A program made the position numbers and the translations under genes. A stretch of 48,509 nt of DNA from positions 1-48,509 of the forward strand of contig JAHBUB010000029.1 in assembly GCA_019638285.1 (NCBI GenBank), written 5' to 3'. The notes under the pieces are model-generated. The model made no database searches, was not told the DNA's origin, and saw only the letters and a program-made list of their open reading frames with translations. Within the stretch, counting starts at the first letter, position 1; every line of letters begins with the position of its first letter. Positions 8,502 through 18,232 of the stretch are shown piece after piece. The DNA comes from Cyclobacteriaceae bacterium. Lineage in GTDB: Bacteria > Bacteroidota > Bacteroidia > Cytophagales > Cyclobacteriaceae.

Positions 8502-9839
8502 TTAGATAACGTTATCCCACGTTTTGTACTTCTTTTTAAAATAGAACAGAGATAGAATAATAAGAACACTCCCCGCAACGGAAAGTATATATCCCGTAGA
8601 CATGAAAAAGCGCAACCAGCTCATATTTGCCTGACCAAAAGACCGGTAAATCAACACGCCCATACTGCCCACATAACCCACCGAGTCGGCCAGGTAAATA
8701 AGAAATCCTACGGTGCTGATGTATTTAAAGGCAGCAATAATCCTATCGAAGAAAATGCTATTGAATTGAATATACCCAAAGTACAATCCCATCCCGACCA
8801 GCACCATCCATGCAGGTGCTCCAATCCATCCTTTTTCAAAGGCAAAAGTACTGACACCTACCAGTATCATTCCGAATAGAACAATAAGGTGGTTGATGAT
8901 CATGGCTTTGTAATTGTTTTTGATAATCATTAGACTGCCAATTACCACCAACACTACGATGGTTACGGGAAGTTCTGTGGCGGTGAAGATCGCAGGCTTG
9001 TCTCCATAGCCCAACTCCACCCATATATCCGCTGCAAAGTTATCACGTAAGTCCCTGAATACAGTCAGTAAAGTGTAGGTAAGAACGAGCAATAGCAACC
9101 CTGGACCAAATGTCATTGCGAATTTCATTCGGTCTTTCCCCATCATGGGAACCCGCTTGGTTCGCAGGGCTTCATCTTCTGCATTGGGCGGTGGAATTTT
9201 GTTCAATAGCCACAAAAACAATAGCATGGGAATATAGAATAGGAGCGAGGCAGTAAATGGCATCCACATATTGGACACGCCCCAGTTCACCATTACAAAA
9301 CTTGCAACCGTTTTGGCAAACCCCGAAGCAAAGATGAAGCTCACAGAGAGACTTGCTCCTAAAACTTCTGTAAACTTTCTCCCTTCGAGATAACCAAACA
9401 TCAACCCCCACACCATTCCGAGGGGGAGCCCATTGAGAAACATAAATACCAAATTGTAAGGAGTTGGCGTTAGGCCAAATCCTAACCACGCCAGCATGGC
9501 AATACTGAGAGCAACAAATATTTCTTTTCCCCGATTGTCACTGCCTGATTCTGAGACCACTTTGATTCCGATGAACTTGGAGATCATATAACCGATGGCT
9601 TGAGAAATCACCATCCATACTTTGAAGTCGACTCCCAAGAATGTGATATCATCATAAATACCAGCACCAAAAGTTTTGCGAACTGCAAATATGCAAGCAT
9701 AGGTACAAAATGCAGCCAGGGAGGTATAGAGTGCGAAAGTAAAACCACTTGACTTGCGCAGCCATTGGGTGATGGGATGTTCAGTTTCAGAAGGTAAGGG
9801 CATTGCTGAAGATAGTTTTGAAATTAATCCTTCTGACAA
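8502..9839 (-). CDS. DUF5690 family polytopic membrane protein (MFS-like)
   Basis: 445 residues with about twelve hydrophobic helices in two halves around a hydrophilic loop near residues 215-235. This layout matches major-facilitator carriers. Conserved blocks such as FAVRKTFGAGIYDD, the PLGMVWGLMFGYLEGRKFTE stretch and LRDNFAADIWVELGY match my memory of the Bacteroidota DUF5690 family, whose substrate is unknown. The longest start is TTG at 9839; an ATG at 9803 (MPLPSETEH) is also possible and neither has a clear ribosome site. It stands alone, with no co-directional neighbour. Confidence 0.75.
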   Translation of the reverse strand: MSEGLISKLSSAMPLPSETEHPITQWLRKSSGFTFALYTSLAAFCTYACIFAVRKTFGAGIYDDITFLGVDFKVWMVISQAIGYMISKFIGIKVVSESGSDNRGKEIFVALSIAMLAWLGFGLTPTPYNLVFMFLNGLPLGMVWGLMFGYLEGRKFTEVLGASLSVSFIFASGFAKTVASFVMVNWGVSNMWMPFTASLLFYIPMLLFLWLLNKIPPPNAEDEALRTKRVPMMGKDRMKFAMTFGPGLLLLVLTYTLLTVFRDLRDNFAADIWVELGYGDKPAIFTATELPVTIVVLVVIGSLMIIKNNYKAMIINHLIVLFGMILVGVSTFAFEKGWIGAPAWMVLVGMGLYFGYIQFNSIFFDRIIAAFKYISTVGFLIYLADSVGYVGSMGVLIYRSFGQANMSWLRFFMSTGYILSVAGSVLIILSLFYFKKKYKTWDNVI

Positions 9840-10081
9840 GATGCTTAAATTTTTTTAATTGACATGTAATTATTTGATATCCATTTCAGAAACGCACCTG
9901 ATTTTTTATAAGGATGGAGGTGCTGATTCAGCCATTGCATGAAAGATTTCGTTTATTCATACCCACCCGGGAACGATAGGCCAATAATTCAGTCATAAAA
10001 AATATAGTGAGTATAAATGATATTTAAGGTAACTTTAAATGGTCTGTACACCAGACATACCCTCTTTCTAAAGAGATTAGA

Positions 10082-11173
10082 ATGAAAACAAGAATCGCAT
10101 TAATCTTTCTGACTTTTATTTCTGTGAATGTCGGGGCACAAACGACAAAAACTGAAAATGTATTTATCATCACACTGGATGGATATCGTTGGCAGGAGCT
10201 ATACACAGGAGCTGACCCAGCTCTTGTTAAGAATGAGAAATACGTAAGCGATCCAGAAAATTTAACCGACTTATTTTGGAAAGATGATCCGGAAAAGCGG
10301 AGGGAAGTCTTAATGCCTTTTTTTTGGTCAACCATTGCCACCGAAGGGCAGTTATATGGGAATCGTGCTTATAATAATAAAGTGAATTGTACAAACACGA
10401 TGTGGTTTTCATATCCTGGCTATAACGAAATATTAACCGGCTTCTCTGATGATGAAAGAATTAAGAGTAATGCTAAGATAAATAATCCCAATACTACGGT
10501 GCTTGAGTTTGTCAATAAGCAGCCTGCACTTAAAGAGAAAGTAGCAGTTTTTGGTTCATGGGATGTGTTTCCATTTATCATAAATGAAAAACGAAGTGGG
10601 GTTCCCGTGAATGCGGGCTTTGAGTCAGCTGAAGGTACTGGACTATCTGCCAGAGAAGTTTTTTTAAATGAGTTACAAAGAGAAATCCCTGGCCCATGGG
10701 ATGAAGTGAGATTGGATGCATTTACCCATCACTACGCTTGGGAATATGTAAAAAGAAAAGAACCCAGGCTGGTGTACATTGGTTATGGTGAAACAGACGA
10801 TTTTGCTCATGATGGGAATTACAGCGCCTATTTAAAATCGGCCCATAGGACAGATCAGTTTATTGAACAGCTATGGAATTGGGTACAATCAAATGATCAT
10901 TATAAGAATAAAACCACATTTATAATAACGACCGATCATGGAAGAGGCACTGATCCTTTGGATACATGGAGAAGTCATGGAAATGAAGTGAGGGGTTCTG
11001 GAGAAATTTGGTTTGCAGTAATCGGGCCTGATACTACCGGAAAGGGAGAGATAAAAAAAGAAGGACAATATTTTCAAAATCAAATAGCTGCTACTGTGGC
11101 AACTTTTCTCAAGGTAAAGTATACCAATGAGAAGAAAGTGGGGAAGCAAATAGATGAAGTGATGGATAGGTAA
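10082..11173 (+). CDS. Secreted alkaline-phosphatase-superfamily hydrolase
   Basis: 363 residues with signal peptide ending VGAQ (about 20). The AP-superfamily metal-site pattern is complete in order: D33 (ITLDGYRW), YPGYNEILTG (111-120), D239 and H243 (ETDDFAHDG), D285-H286 (TTDHGRG) and H299 (RSHG). The usual Ser/Thr nucleophile position appears to be Asn115 before Glu116; compare the SE pair of phosphoglycerate mutase. Such proteins are often labelled phosphoglyceromutase or sulfatase, but export argues for an extracytoplasmic phosphatase or phosphodiesterase. The 3' end overlaps the opposing small membrane gene by about 65 bp. Confidence 0.8.
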   Translation: MKTRIALIFLTFISVNVGAQTTKTENVFIITLDGYRWQELYTGADPALVKNEKYVSDPENLTDLFWKDDPEKRREVLMPFFWSTIATEGQLYGNRAYNNKVNCTNTMWFSYPGYNEILTGFSDDERIKSNAKINNPNTTVLEFVNKQPALKEKVAVFGSWDVFPFIINEKRSGVPVNAGFESAEGTGLSAREVFLNELQREIPGPWDEVRLDAFTHHYAWEYVKRKEPRLVYIGYGETDDFAHDGNYSAYLKSAHRTDQFIEQLWNWVQSNDHYKNKTTFIITTDHGRGTDPLDTWRSHGNEVRGSGEIWFAVIGPDTTGKGEIKKEGQYFQNQIAATVATFLKVKYTNEKKVGKQIDEVMDR

Positions 11174-11417
11174 AACTGATGGAATTGACCTTTTGGTAGG
11201 CGCTGCTTTTTGTTCGTGCGCGCTCCTCCCACCGGGACAATAAGATGATTAGCATAATGACTATTAGGATCACCACAAAAAATCCAAATACGCGTGCCAC
11301 TTTCTTAATGCGTTTATTTTCCTCATGTCTTTTTAGAACAGAGTTGTAATTTCTAAACCGCTCGCTTCCACGGGCAGTCATGCGCTGTCTGCGCAGTCTG
11401 ATTTCGTTTCTACCCAT
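11109..11417 (-). CDS. Small one-TM protein downstream of ECF sigma; possible anti-sigma factor
   Basis: 102 residues. The N-terminus is strongly basic (about 1-42, many Arg/Lys), followed by one transmembrane helix (FGFFVVILIVIMLIILL, about 44-60) and a short outer tail. Its start overlaps the end of the sigma factor gene by 8 bp, so the two are co-translated. A cytoplasmic domain plus one helix beside an ECF sigma factor is the usual anti-sigma arrangement. But the cytoplasmic part is short and has no recognisable anti-sigma fold, so the role is inference. Its last 22 codons overlap the 3' end of the opposing phosphatase gene. Confidence 0.55.
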   Translation of the reverse strand: MGRNEIRLRRQRMTARGSERFRNYNSVLKRHEENKRIKKVARVFGFFVVILIVIMLIILLSRWEERARTKSSAYQKVNSISFTYPSLHLFASPLSSHWYTLP

Positions 11418-11970
11418 CGTACTTAATCTTGATCTTAAATTTCTTTCTTAGTTTATCTAAGGCTCTGTAAGTCCTCATTTTTGCGCCACTTTCTGTAATT
11501 TCCAATATGTAGGCAATTTCTTTAAAGTCACGTTCCTCATAAAAGCGCAGTACAAGTACCTGTAACATATCCTCCGGCAGATCCTTCATGAAGTCGATGA
11601 GTTGATTGATTTGATCTTCATCCCAAACTTCATCTGATTGTTCTGCCAATTCTTTAATCCGTACTTCTTCAATACTGAAAATCTTTTTGCCTTTGGATTT
11701 TCGGTAATGCTTCCGCAGCTCATTGCTGGCTATTTTATAAAGCCAGGCAGAGAAGGGTACTCCTCTTAATTCATATTTCTTCAGATTATTTAATGCGTTT
11801 ACAAATGTTTGCGAACAGAGATCTCCTGCCAACTCTTCATCATCGGTTTGTCGATAGAGATAGTAGTAGATTCTGTCGAAATATTTCTCATAGAGGGGGG
11901 CAAATGCAGCAGGGTTGCTTTTGGCTTTCGCAATAATTGTTTCCTCTTGCCGTATTTCTTCTTCCGACAT
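11410..11970 (-). CDS. ECF-type RNA polymerase sigma-70 factor
   Basis: 186 residues. Region 2 spans about 20-90, with FAPLYEKYFDRIYYYLYRQ, a DLCSQTFVNAL segment and PFSAWLYKIASNELRKHYR. Region 4 spans about 125-180, with LPEDMLQVLVLRFYEERDFKEIA and the helix-turn-helix EITESGAKMRTYRALDKLRKK. Region 3 is missing, as expected of the extracytoplasmic-function class. The gene lies 70 bp after the FtsX permease on the same strand and overlaps a small membrane gene, suggesting a three-gene transcript that senses envelope state. Confidence 0.93.
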   Translation of the reverse strand: MSEEEIRQEETIIAKAKSNPAAFAPLYEKYFDRIYYYLYRQTDDEELAGDLCSQTFVNALNNLKKYELRGVPFSAWLYKIASNELRKHYRKSKGKKIFSIEEVRIKELAEQSDEVWDEDQINQLIDFMKDLPEDMLQVLVLRFYEERDFKEIAYILEITESGAKMRTYRALDKLRKKFKIKIKYDG

Positions 11971-12040
11971 ACTGCATTATTCTTTGATAATAATGCAAAG
12001 ACTAAATTGAAGTCACAAGTAAGAGGTAAGAATTAATATT

Positions 12041-14434
12041 TTATTCATTTCGCAATGTTTTAGTTGGGTTGATTGTGGCAGCTTTTAGGGCTTGGTAGCT
12101 GGCGGTGAAGAATGCGATTAAGACGCAACTCAAAACTGCTAAAGCGATGGAAATAGGGCTGAGAGTAGTTTTATAAGCAAAACTGCTTAACATCTGCTTG
12201 ATAGCGTATAGGGATATAGGAACGGCAATTAATATAGAGAGAAGAATTAACCGGGTGTATTCATTGGTGATAAGCAGAATGATATTTCCTGAGGAGGCTC
12301 CCATCACTTTTCTTATTCCAATTTCTTTTGTTTTTTGAGTGGCAGAAAATGAAACCAATCCTAAAAGACCAAGACAAGCAATGACAATGGCTAAGGTCGA
12401 GAATATTTCAAACAGCCTGGCCATGCGTTGATCAGAGTTGTATAATGCATTGAATTGTTGATCCATAAATTCATAACTAAAAGGTCGGTGGGGAGCAACG
12501 CTATTGGAAATGGATTTTAATTCTTTAAGTGTTTCGCTGAGCGACCCGGGGTTAAGTTTAACAAACGCAAAATTATATTCATCCGGACCGCTAAAGATCG
12601 CCAAAGGGCCAATGGGCATGTGAAGAGAAGTAAAATGAAAATCTTTCACAACACCTACAATCTCACCATTTCGTCCATTTAGAGACACATGCTTGCCAAG
12701 CGCCTCGTCTTTATTAAGAAGCAGATTGGAAAGTGCTGATTCGTTTACCATAAATGCATAAGTGGTGTCTTTGTAAAAATTCTGAATATCATTTTCGTTG
12801 AAATTTCTACCAGAAACTATTTCCATACCCAAGGAAGGAATGAAATCCTCATCTGCTGATAAAGCGGTAATGGATAGAGGGGGAACTTGTGATTCTTGTA
12901 AGCTAAGACTGTAGCCTCCAGTAATTTCTACAGGAGACTCTGTGCCTCTGCCCATTACGGCCACTCTACCAGACCTGATAAATTCACTCTTAAGAGATGA
13001 ATAAACTTTTTCTGTTTGCCTGTCCAGTGGGATAATGATTGTATTTTCCCGATCATAGCCCAGGTTTTTGTGTTGTATATAAAAGATTTGTTGGGCGATG
13101 GCCAAAGTGCCTATTATAAGAATGAGGGTGACACAAAATTGAAAAACGACAAGCCCTTTTCTTAACCAGATTCCACTGGAAGAATTTCTAAAATTTCCTT
13201 TCAGAATATTTACTGATTTGAATGAAGTGATGGCAAAGGCGGGGTAGGCACCAGATAAAAGAGCAAGAATCAAAGAAGTGCCAATAACACTTGCCAGGAA
13301 GATAGGTTCCGTAAGAGTTGTGTAGGTAAAGTGTTTTCCGGTAAGAGTATTGAAGAGAGGAAGCAATAGTTGTGCTAACAGAAAGGCAAATACCAATGCG
13401 CAAAAAGTGATCACCACCGACTCGCTAATAAATTGAGCGATTAGTTGTTGTTTGCTGGCCCCAACCACTTTGCGTACGCCCACCTCCTTGGCCCTAAAAG
13501 TTGCCCTGGCGGTAGCAAGATTGATATAATTAATACAGGCGATAAGAAGAATGAGAAAAGCAATAGCTGCGAATAAGTATACATATTGTATGTTTCCTAC
13601 TGGCTCCATTTCAGCAGATGCTTCGGAGCGGAGATGGATGTCCTTTATGTTGGTCCAATTGTACCTTACATAGTCTCCAGGACTTGTAATTTCATTGACG
13701 AGGGCCTCCTTCACCAGTTTGTTGGTTTTTTGCTCCAAGGCATTCAAGTCTGCATTTTTGTCGAGTAGAGCAAAAGTCTGATAATTGGCACTCCACCATT
13801 GCTCCTCTTTGGATGCATTTAGTGAAGAGAAAGATCCTATAAAATCAAAATTGAGATAAGAATTTCCTGGGGCATCTTTTGTTATACCAGTTACCGTGTA
13901 CTCTTTATTACCGTTGATCAACAATGTTTGCCCAATGGGATCTTCCTGGCCGAAGTATTTTTTTACCATACTTTCCGTCAACACCACGGAGTTTGGTTTT
14001 GTAAGCGCTGTTTTTGGATTTCCCTTTAGCAGGGGGTAAGTAAGTACATCAAAGAAGGTGCTGTCGGCAAAATAAAACTGCTTCTCTTCAAATAAGTTAT
14101 CATCTTTTTTAACAATGTATGGGTTGAAGGATGCTGGATTATACAATCGGACACCAGATATCACTTCCGGAAAATTTTTTTCCAATTCGGGTAGAAGGGC
14201 CGTTGGAGAAATTGAATATTTTGCAGATTGACCCCCAAAACTCATTTCCATTGAAACCCGATAAATATGATCTGCGTTGGTATGAAAACTGTCATAGCTG
14301 ACTTCATGCCTGATCCATAACGCCAATAAAAGACTGATAGAAATACCCAGGCCAAGACCAAAGATATTGATGAGTGAATAACTAAAGTGTTTTTTGAGAT
14401 TTCTTAGGGTGGTGAGAAAATAATTTCTGATCAT
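12041..14434 (-). CDS. FtsX/MacB-type ABC transporter permease
   Basis: 797 residues, two MacB-like halves. The first has a TM helix (about 20-40), a large periplasmic core domain (about 45-280) and three C-terminal TM helices with the FtsX signature (AFLILLIACINYINLATARAT, KEVGVRKVVGA). The second repeats this pattern, with KTKEIGIRKVMGASSGNI near 700. No ATPase is adjacent, as is common for these large Bacteroidota permeases. Relatives act in mechanotransmission or peptide export rather than classic uptake. It is divergent from a two-component system that may control it. Confidence 0.9.
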   Translation of the reverse strand: MIRNYFLTTLRNLKKHFSYSLINIFGLGLGISISLLLALWIRHEVSYDSFHTNADHIYRVSMEMSFGGQSAKYSISPTALLPELEKNFPEVISGVRLYNPASFNPYIVKKDDNLFEEKQFYFADSTFFDVLTYPLLKGNPKTALTKPNSVVLTESMVKKYFGQEDPIGQTLLINGNKEYTVTGITKDAPGNSYLNFDFIGSFSSLNASKEEQWWSANYQTFALLDKNADLNALEQKTNKLVKEALVNEITSPGDYVRYNWTNIKDIHLRSEASAEMEPVGNIQYVYLFAAIAFLILLIACINYINLATARATFRAKEVGVRKVVGASKQQLIAQFISESVVITFCALVFAFLLAQLLLPLFNTLTGKHFTYTTLTEPIFLASVIGTSLILALLSGAYPAFAITSFKSVNILKGNFRNSSSGIWLRKGLVVFQFCVTLILIIGTLAIAQQIFYIQHKNLGYDRENTIIIPLDRQTEKVYSSLKSEFIRSGRVAVMGRGTESPVEITGGYSLSLQESQVPPLSITALSADEDFIPSLGMEIVSGRNFNENDIQNFYKDTTYAFMVNESALSNLLLNKDEALGKHVSLNGRNGEIVGVVKDFHFTSLHMPIGPLAIFSGPDEYNFAFVKLNPGSLSETLKELKSISNSVAPHRPFSYEFMDQQFNALYNSDQRMARLFEIFSTLAIVIACLGLLGLVSFSATQKTKEIGIRKVMGASSGNIILLITNEYTRLILLSILIAVPISLYAIKQMLSSFAYKTTLSPISIALAVLSCVLIAFFTASYQALKAATINPTKTLRNE

Positions 14435-14592
14435 ATGCGCCTTTTTGCTTTATTAGACTATGCTGGAATAAACTTGGTTGCATTTAAAAAGAATTAAAAT
14501 TGTTTTAATTATGAATAAAATTGATTCTTTATTATCCCCGTAAGAAGAGTCATTTTATTAACCTTTATCAGATTGACGTAAATTGCGTTACA

Positions 14593-17550
14593 ATGGCCTT
14601 CACAAAAACAACTACTTTCGGTAAGCTAATGTATCGGTTGTTTTTTATCATTTTCTTTACGGGTGTGGAAACCGTCTCACCATTGTGGGCACAGCAATTT
14701 TCACTGCGTCAGTACACAGCGGTGGATGGACTTCCGCAATCACAGGTGAACATGATGGTGGAAGATAAGGAGGGATATCTCTGGATAGCCACCAATGGAG
14801 GCGGACTTGCCCGATTTGATGGCAATAAATTTAAAGTGTATACTACCAGGGATGGACTGTTAAGTAACATCGTTCAGTTTCTCAAATTGGATTCGAGACA
14901 GAATTTATGGATTATCAATCCAACTGGAATTACCCGATACAATGGAGTTGATTTTAAAAGATTTATTCCGCAAGGCTTACATTCTAAACTTAGTATTCGT
15001 AGGGTGTTTGAGGTGAATGACACTGTCTTTTTCGTAAACAGCCAGAGAGCACTTGGCAAAATATTTAATGACTCGGTTTATTATTGGAATAAACCACTAA
15101 AAGATAAAAGACTAATTCTTTATACACACCTTATGCCGGGAAAAGAAATTTGCTTTTACCTCAATGACAGTAGTTTTATGATCAAGTCTTCTCTTGGTAC
15201 CTATGCCATGAGTCATGCAAAAGATTTTGATTATGCTTTATCCATTTTTAATTACGGAAAAGAGGTATGGGTTAATACAGAGAAAGGCTATTTTTCTATT
15301 GACTTACAAAAAAGAAGATTTGTAAAGCGTGTCATGGATATTGATAATCAGATTATCCAATACGATAGTGTAAATGATGTGTATTGGACACGATATGGTC
15401 GCAATCTTCTTTTGGAAAGAAAGAGAGGAAGGAACCATCAGATTGATACAATACTTCGGGATGTGAACATCAATCAGATTTTGCCTGACTCAGAAGGCAA
15501 TACTTGGTTGGGGACCACTGGCTCAGGTCTTTTTAAATATTATATAAAAGATTTTGATAGGTATGGATATGAACGGTTTGGATCTGTGTTGGCGCTTGAA
15601 AAAGGAAAGCATGGTGAGTTTTGGATAGGTACTTTGAATAAAGGTATTTGGAAATATGCTGATGGAGTTTTGAAACATTATGATGGGGTTCCTAGTGAAA
15701 TAAATGTAATCCGTGTAACCAAAGATGGGACCGTATGGGTAGGCTCGTACAGTGGATTAGGCCGATATAATGAAGCGAGAGATACTTTTGATTGGTACAC
15801 CAGAGAAAATGGTATGGCAAGTGTTTACATAAACAGCCTGGACATTGATCAGAAGGGAAATGTATGGTACAGCACCAGGGCAAATGGAATTGGATATTTC
15901 AATGGCAATGAGTTTAAAAACCTTCTACTTGATGAAGGGCCAGAGAGTATAAATGTAACTGCCATAAAGTACTTCCCTAAATTCAATTCCGTTTTTGTTG
16001 GTAGCGAATCAGGCTTGTCTGTGATAAAGAATGATTCTGTTATTAAAAGGATTCCACTTCCGGAGTTTGCCAGTACAACCATTAATTCAATTAGCCTCTA
16101 TAAAGATTCATTGCTTATGTTAGGTTCTGGGGGAGGTGGCATCATGTTTATTGATCCCATATCGTTTAAACGAAAGACAATTTCAACCCTGGACGGTCTC
16201 CCTTCAGACTTTATTAATTTCGTAGCAGCAGACAGTGATAACATCATTTGGGTAGGAACTGAACAAGGCATCACCAAACTTAAACTGAGCAATCAGCTAC
16301 AGATAGAACAGAATCTTCATTATGGTTTCGAGAATGGACTAGAAGGTGTAGAAACAAATCGCAATGCATTTTTACTTGATGGAGAAAAGTATTTTGGATT
16401 GATTGATGGTGTTTATCGGTATAATGACCTTCCCAGAGAAGGCTGGAGTTCGTTCCCATTGCACTTGCGTGACATAGAAATATTTTACGGCCAGTATTCC
16501 AGCCGGGATTATGCAGATAGTCTTTCGGGTTTTTTTAGATTACCTTATAAGCCGAAAATACCTGCTGATAGAAATCATATCACCTTTCAGTTTAACAAGG
16601 TGGATAAACGTTATCCCTCTTCAGTCAGGTTCAAGTATTATCTGGAAAATTTTGATAAAACATGGTCGCAACCATCTCCGGTGGGAAGTGCTACCTACAG
16701 TAATCTTCCCCCTGGGGATTATGTTTTCAATGTTAAGGCTACCAACAATCATGGAAGTTGGGATAGAGAGCCATTGCGCTATGCCTTTATAATAAAAGCA
16801 CCATTTTATCAAACGGAAACATTTCAAGTCTTATTGATTTTATTGTTGGCAGGCCTTATCATGTTGATTTTTTATCTACGTGTTCGTAAGAAGATAAATA
16901 GGATACTAGAGGTAGAACGAATCCGACAACAAGAACAAGAGAGCCTACGTAAGGAAATTGCGCGGGATTTTCATGATGAAATGGGAAATCAATTGACCAG
17001 GATTATCAATTATGTAAGCCTGATGAAATTGGATAGAAATGGTAATGCTGTGGCTTTGTACGACAAGGTGGAGGAATCAGCAAAATATTTGTACACGGGA
17101 GCTCGGGATTTTATATGGAGCATAGATCCTGGGAATGACGAGTTGTCAAAACTCTTCCTTCATATCCGCGATTTTGGGGAAAAATTGTTTGAGGAAAAGG
17201 AAATGATGTACCGTGCGCTTAATAGTATACAGAAATCTGTGCGTATTCCCTATGGATTTAGCAGAGAAATCAATCTCATTTTTAAAGAAGCAATGACCAA
17301 TGCATTTAATCATTCAGAAGCAAAAAATGTGACATTTACTATGAGGGTTTTGGAAGATGCATATGAACTGAAACTGGTTGATGATGGCAGAGGATTTGAC
17401 AAAGAAACACTAGCTAAGATGAATGGGTTAAAAAATATGCGAACAAGGGCGGAAAGAATTGGGGGTATTCTGTATATTCAAAGTTGTGTTGGAGTAGGAG
17501 TTGAAATACGCCTGGCGCTGCCAATGCTTATATTTAAAGAAAAAATATGA
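14593..17550 (+). CDS. Beta-propeller sensor histidine kinase (Reg_prop, Y_Y_Y, HisKA_3)
   Basis: About 985 residues from the ATG at 14593; an in-frame TTG at 14521 would add 24 unlikely residues, and an ATG at 14629 gives the tightest signal peptide (ends LWAQQ). The periplasmic part is a run of Reg_prop repeats (GYLWIATNGGGLARFDG, NTWLGTTGSGLFKY, GTVWVGSYSGLGRY, IIWVGTEQGITKL), then a Y_Y_Y domain ending GDYVFNVKATNNHG. One TM helix follows near residue 750. H794 in FHDEMGNQLTRI is the phosphorylated His. EAMTNAFNHS and DDGRGFD are ATP-binding boxes. The regulator is a separate gene overlapping by 4 bp. Confidence 0.93.
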   Translation: MAFTKTTTFGKLMYRLFFIIFFTGVETVSPLWAQQFSLRQYTAVDGLPQSQVNMMVEDKEGYLWIATNGGGLARFDGNKFKVYTTRDGLLSNIVQFLKLDSRQNLWIINPTGITRYNGVDFKRFIPQGLHSKLSIRRVFEVNDTVFFVNSQRALGKIFNDSVYYWNKPLKDKRLILYTHLMPGKEICFYLNDSSFMIKSSLGTYAMSHAKDFDYALSIFNYGKEVWVNTEKGYFSIDLQKRRFVKRVMDIDNQIIQYDSVNDVYWTRYGRNLLLERKRGRNHQIDTILRDVNINQILPDSEGNTWLGTTGSGLFKYYIKDFDRYGYERFGSVLALEKGKHGEFWIGTLNKGIWKYADGVLKHYDGVPSEINVIRVTKDGTVWVGSYSGLGRYNEARDTFDWYTRENGMASVYINSLDIDQKGNVWYSTRANGIGYFNGNEFKNLLLDEGPESINVTAIKYFPKFNSVFVGSESGLSVIKNDSVIKRIPLPEFASTTINSISLYKDSLLMLGSGGGGIMFIDPISFKRKTISTLDGLPSDFINFVAADSDNIIWVGTEQGITKLKLSNQLQIEQNLHYGFENGLEGVETNRNAFLLDGEKYFGLIDGVYRYNDLPREGWSSFPLHLRDIEIFYGQYSSRDYADSLSGFFRLPYKPKIPADRNHITFQFNKVDKRYPSSVRFKYYLENFDKTWSQPSPVGSATYSNLPPGDYVFNVKATNNHGSWDREPLRYAFIIKAPFYQTETFQVLLILLLAGLIMLIFYLRVRKKINRILEVERIRQQEQESLRKEIARDFHDEMGNQLTRIINYVSLMKLDRNGNAVALYDKVEESAKYLYTGARDFIWSIDPGNDELSKLFLHIRDFGEKLFEEKEMMYRALNSIQKSVRIPYGFSREINLIFKEAMTNAFNHSEAKNVTFTMRVLEDAYELKLVDDGRGFDKETLAKMNGLKNMRTRAERIGGILYIQSCVGVGVEIRLALPMLIFKEKI

Positions 17551-18182
17551 ACACTGAACCTAAAAAACGAGTCCTGATCGTTGAAGATGATTCGGAAATC
17601 AGGAGCAGCTTTACCATGATCGTGGATAGCTCTCAAAATTTTACTGTTGTGAATGGATACAGCAACTGTGAGGATGCTATTAAACATTTGCATACTGATA
17701 AGCCGGACATTGTATTGATGGATGTGGAATTGCCAGGGGGAATGAATGGGATAAAGGGAACTAAGATTATAAAGGAGAAAAGCCCCAAGTCTGATATCAT
17801 CATGGTTACTGTATATGAAGACAGTGAAATGGTATACGAGGCGCTTAAGTCTGGGGCCTCAGGCTATATTACCAAAAGTGCAAATTACATGGAGTTGCTC
17901 TCCGCTTTGGATGAAATCACCAGAGGTGGAGCTCCCATGAGCAGTAAGATTGCCAGAATGGTTATTGATAATTTTCATCTCAATCCTGACACGCCTCTTA
18001 CCAAAAGGGAAACTGAGATATTACAACTGATCTCTGAGGGTAAAACTTATACACAGATATCAGAGGAACTCTTTATTTCTAAGGAGACCTCTAAAACACA
18101 CATTAAAAATATTTATTCAAAATTACAGGTGAGAAGTAAATCCGAGGCCATCGCCAGGGCCAATCAGGATAAACTCATCTAG
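17547..18182 (+). CDS. NarL/LuxR-family response regulator
   Basis: 211 residues. Receiver domain 8-125 with acidic pocket E13/D14/D15, phospho-acceptor D59 (VLMDVELP), switch T88 and conserved K110. The C-terminal LuxR helix-turn-helix spans about 148-207 (LTKRETEILQLISEGKTYTQ, then SKETSKTHIKNIYSKLQVRS). The ATG overlaps the kinase stop (ATGA), so the pair is co-translated and almost certainly cognate. The DNA target is not visible; the divergent FtsX-sigma operon is the nearest candidate. Confidence 0.95.
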   Translation: MNTEPKKRVLIVEDDSEIRSSFTMIVDSSQNFTVVNGYSNCEDAIKHLHTDKPDIVLMDVELPGGMNGIKGTKIIKEKSPKSDIIMVTVYEDSEMVYEALKSGASGYITKSANYMELLSALDEITRGGAPMSSKIARMVIDNFHLNPDTPLTKRETEILQLISEGKTYTQISEELFISKETSKTHIKNIYSKLQVRSKSEAIARANQDKLI

Positions 18183-18194
18183 TTAAACCCCTTA

Positions 18195-18232
18195 TGGCTG
18201 CAAATGGCCGTCTCTGGTTGCAAGGATGGCCG
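18195..18232 (+). repeat. Two imperfect tandem copies of a 17-18-base unit
   Basis: TGGCTGCAAATGGCCGT (18195-18211) recurs as TGGTTGCAAGGATGGCCGT (about 18215-18233) directly after the regulator stop. A T-rich run follows (to about 18250). It may be a transcript end or a degenerate binding site. The TGCAA/TTGCA arms form only a weak hairpin. Confidence 0.35.

Noticed and set aside
14521-14592. TTG start 24 codons upstream for the sensor kinase
   Set aside because: It would add a hydrophilic extension before the signal peptide; the ATG at 14593 or 14629 fits better.
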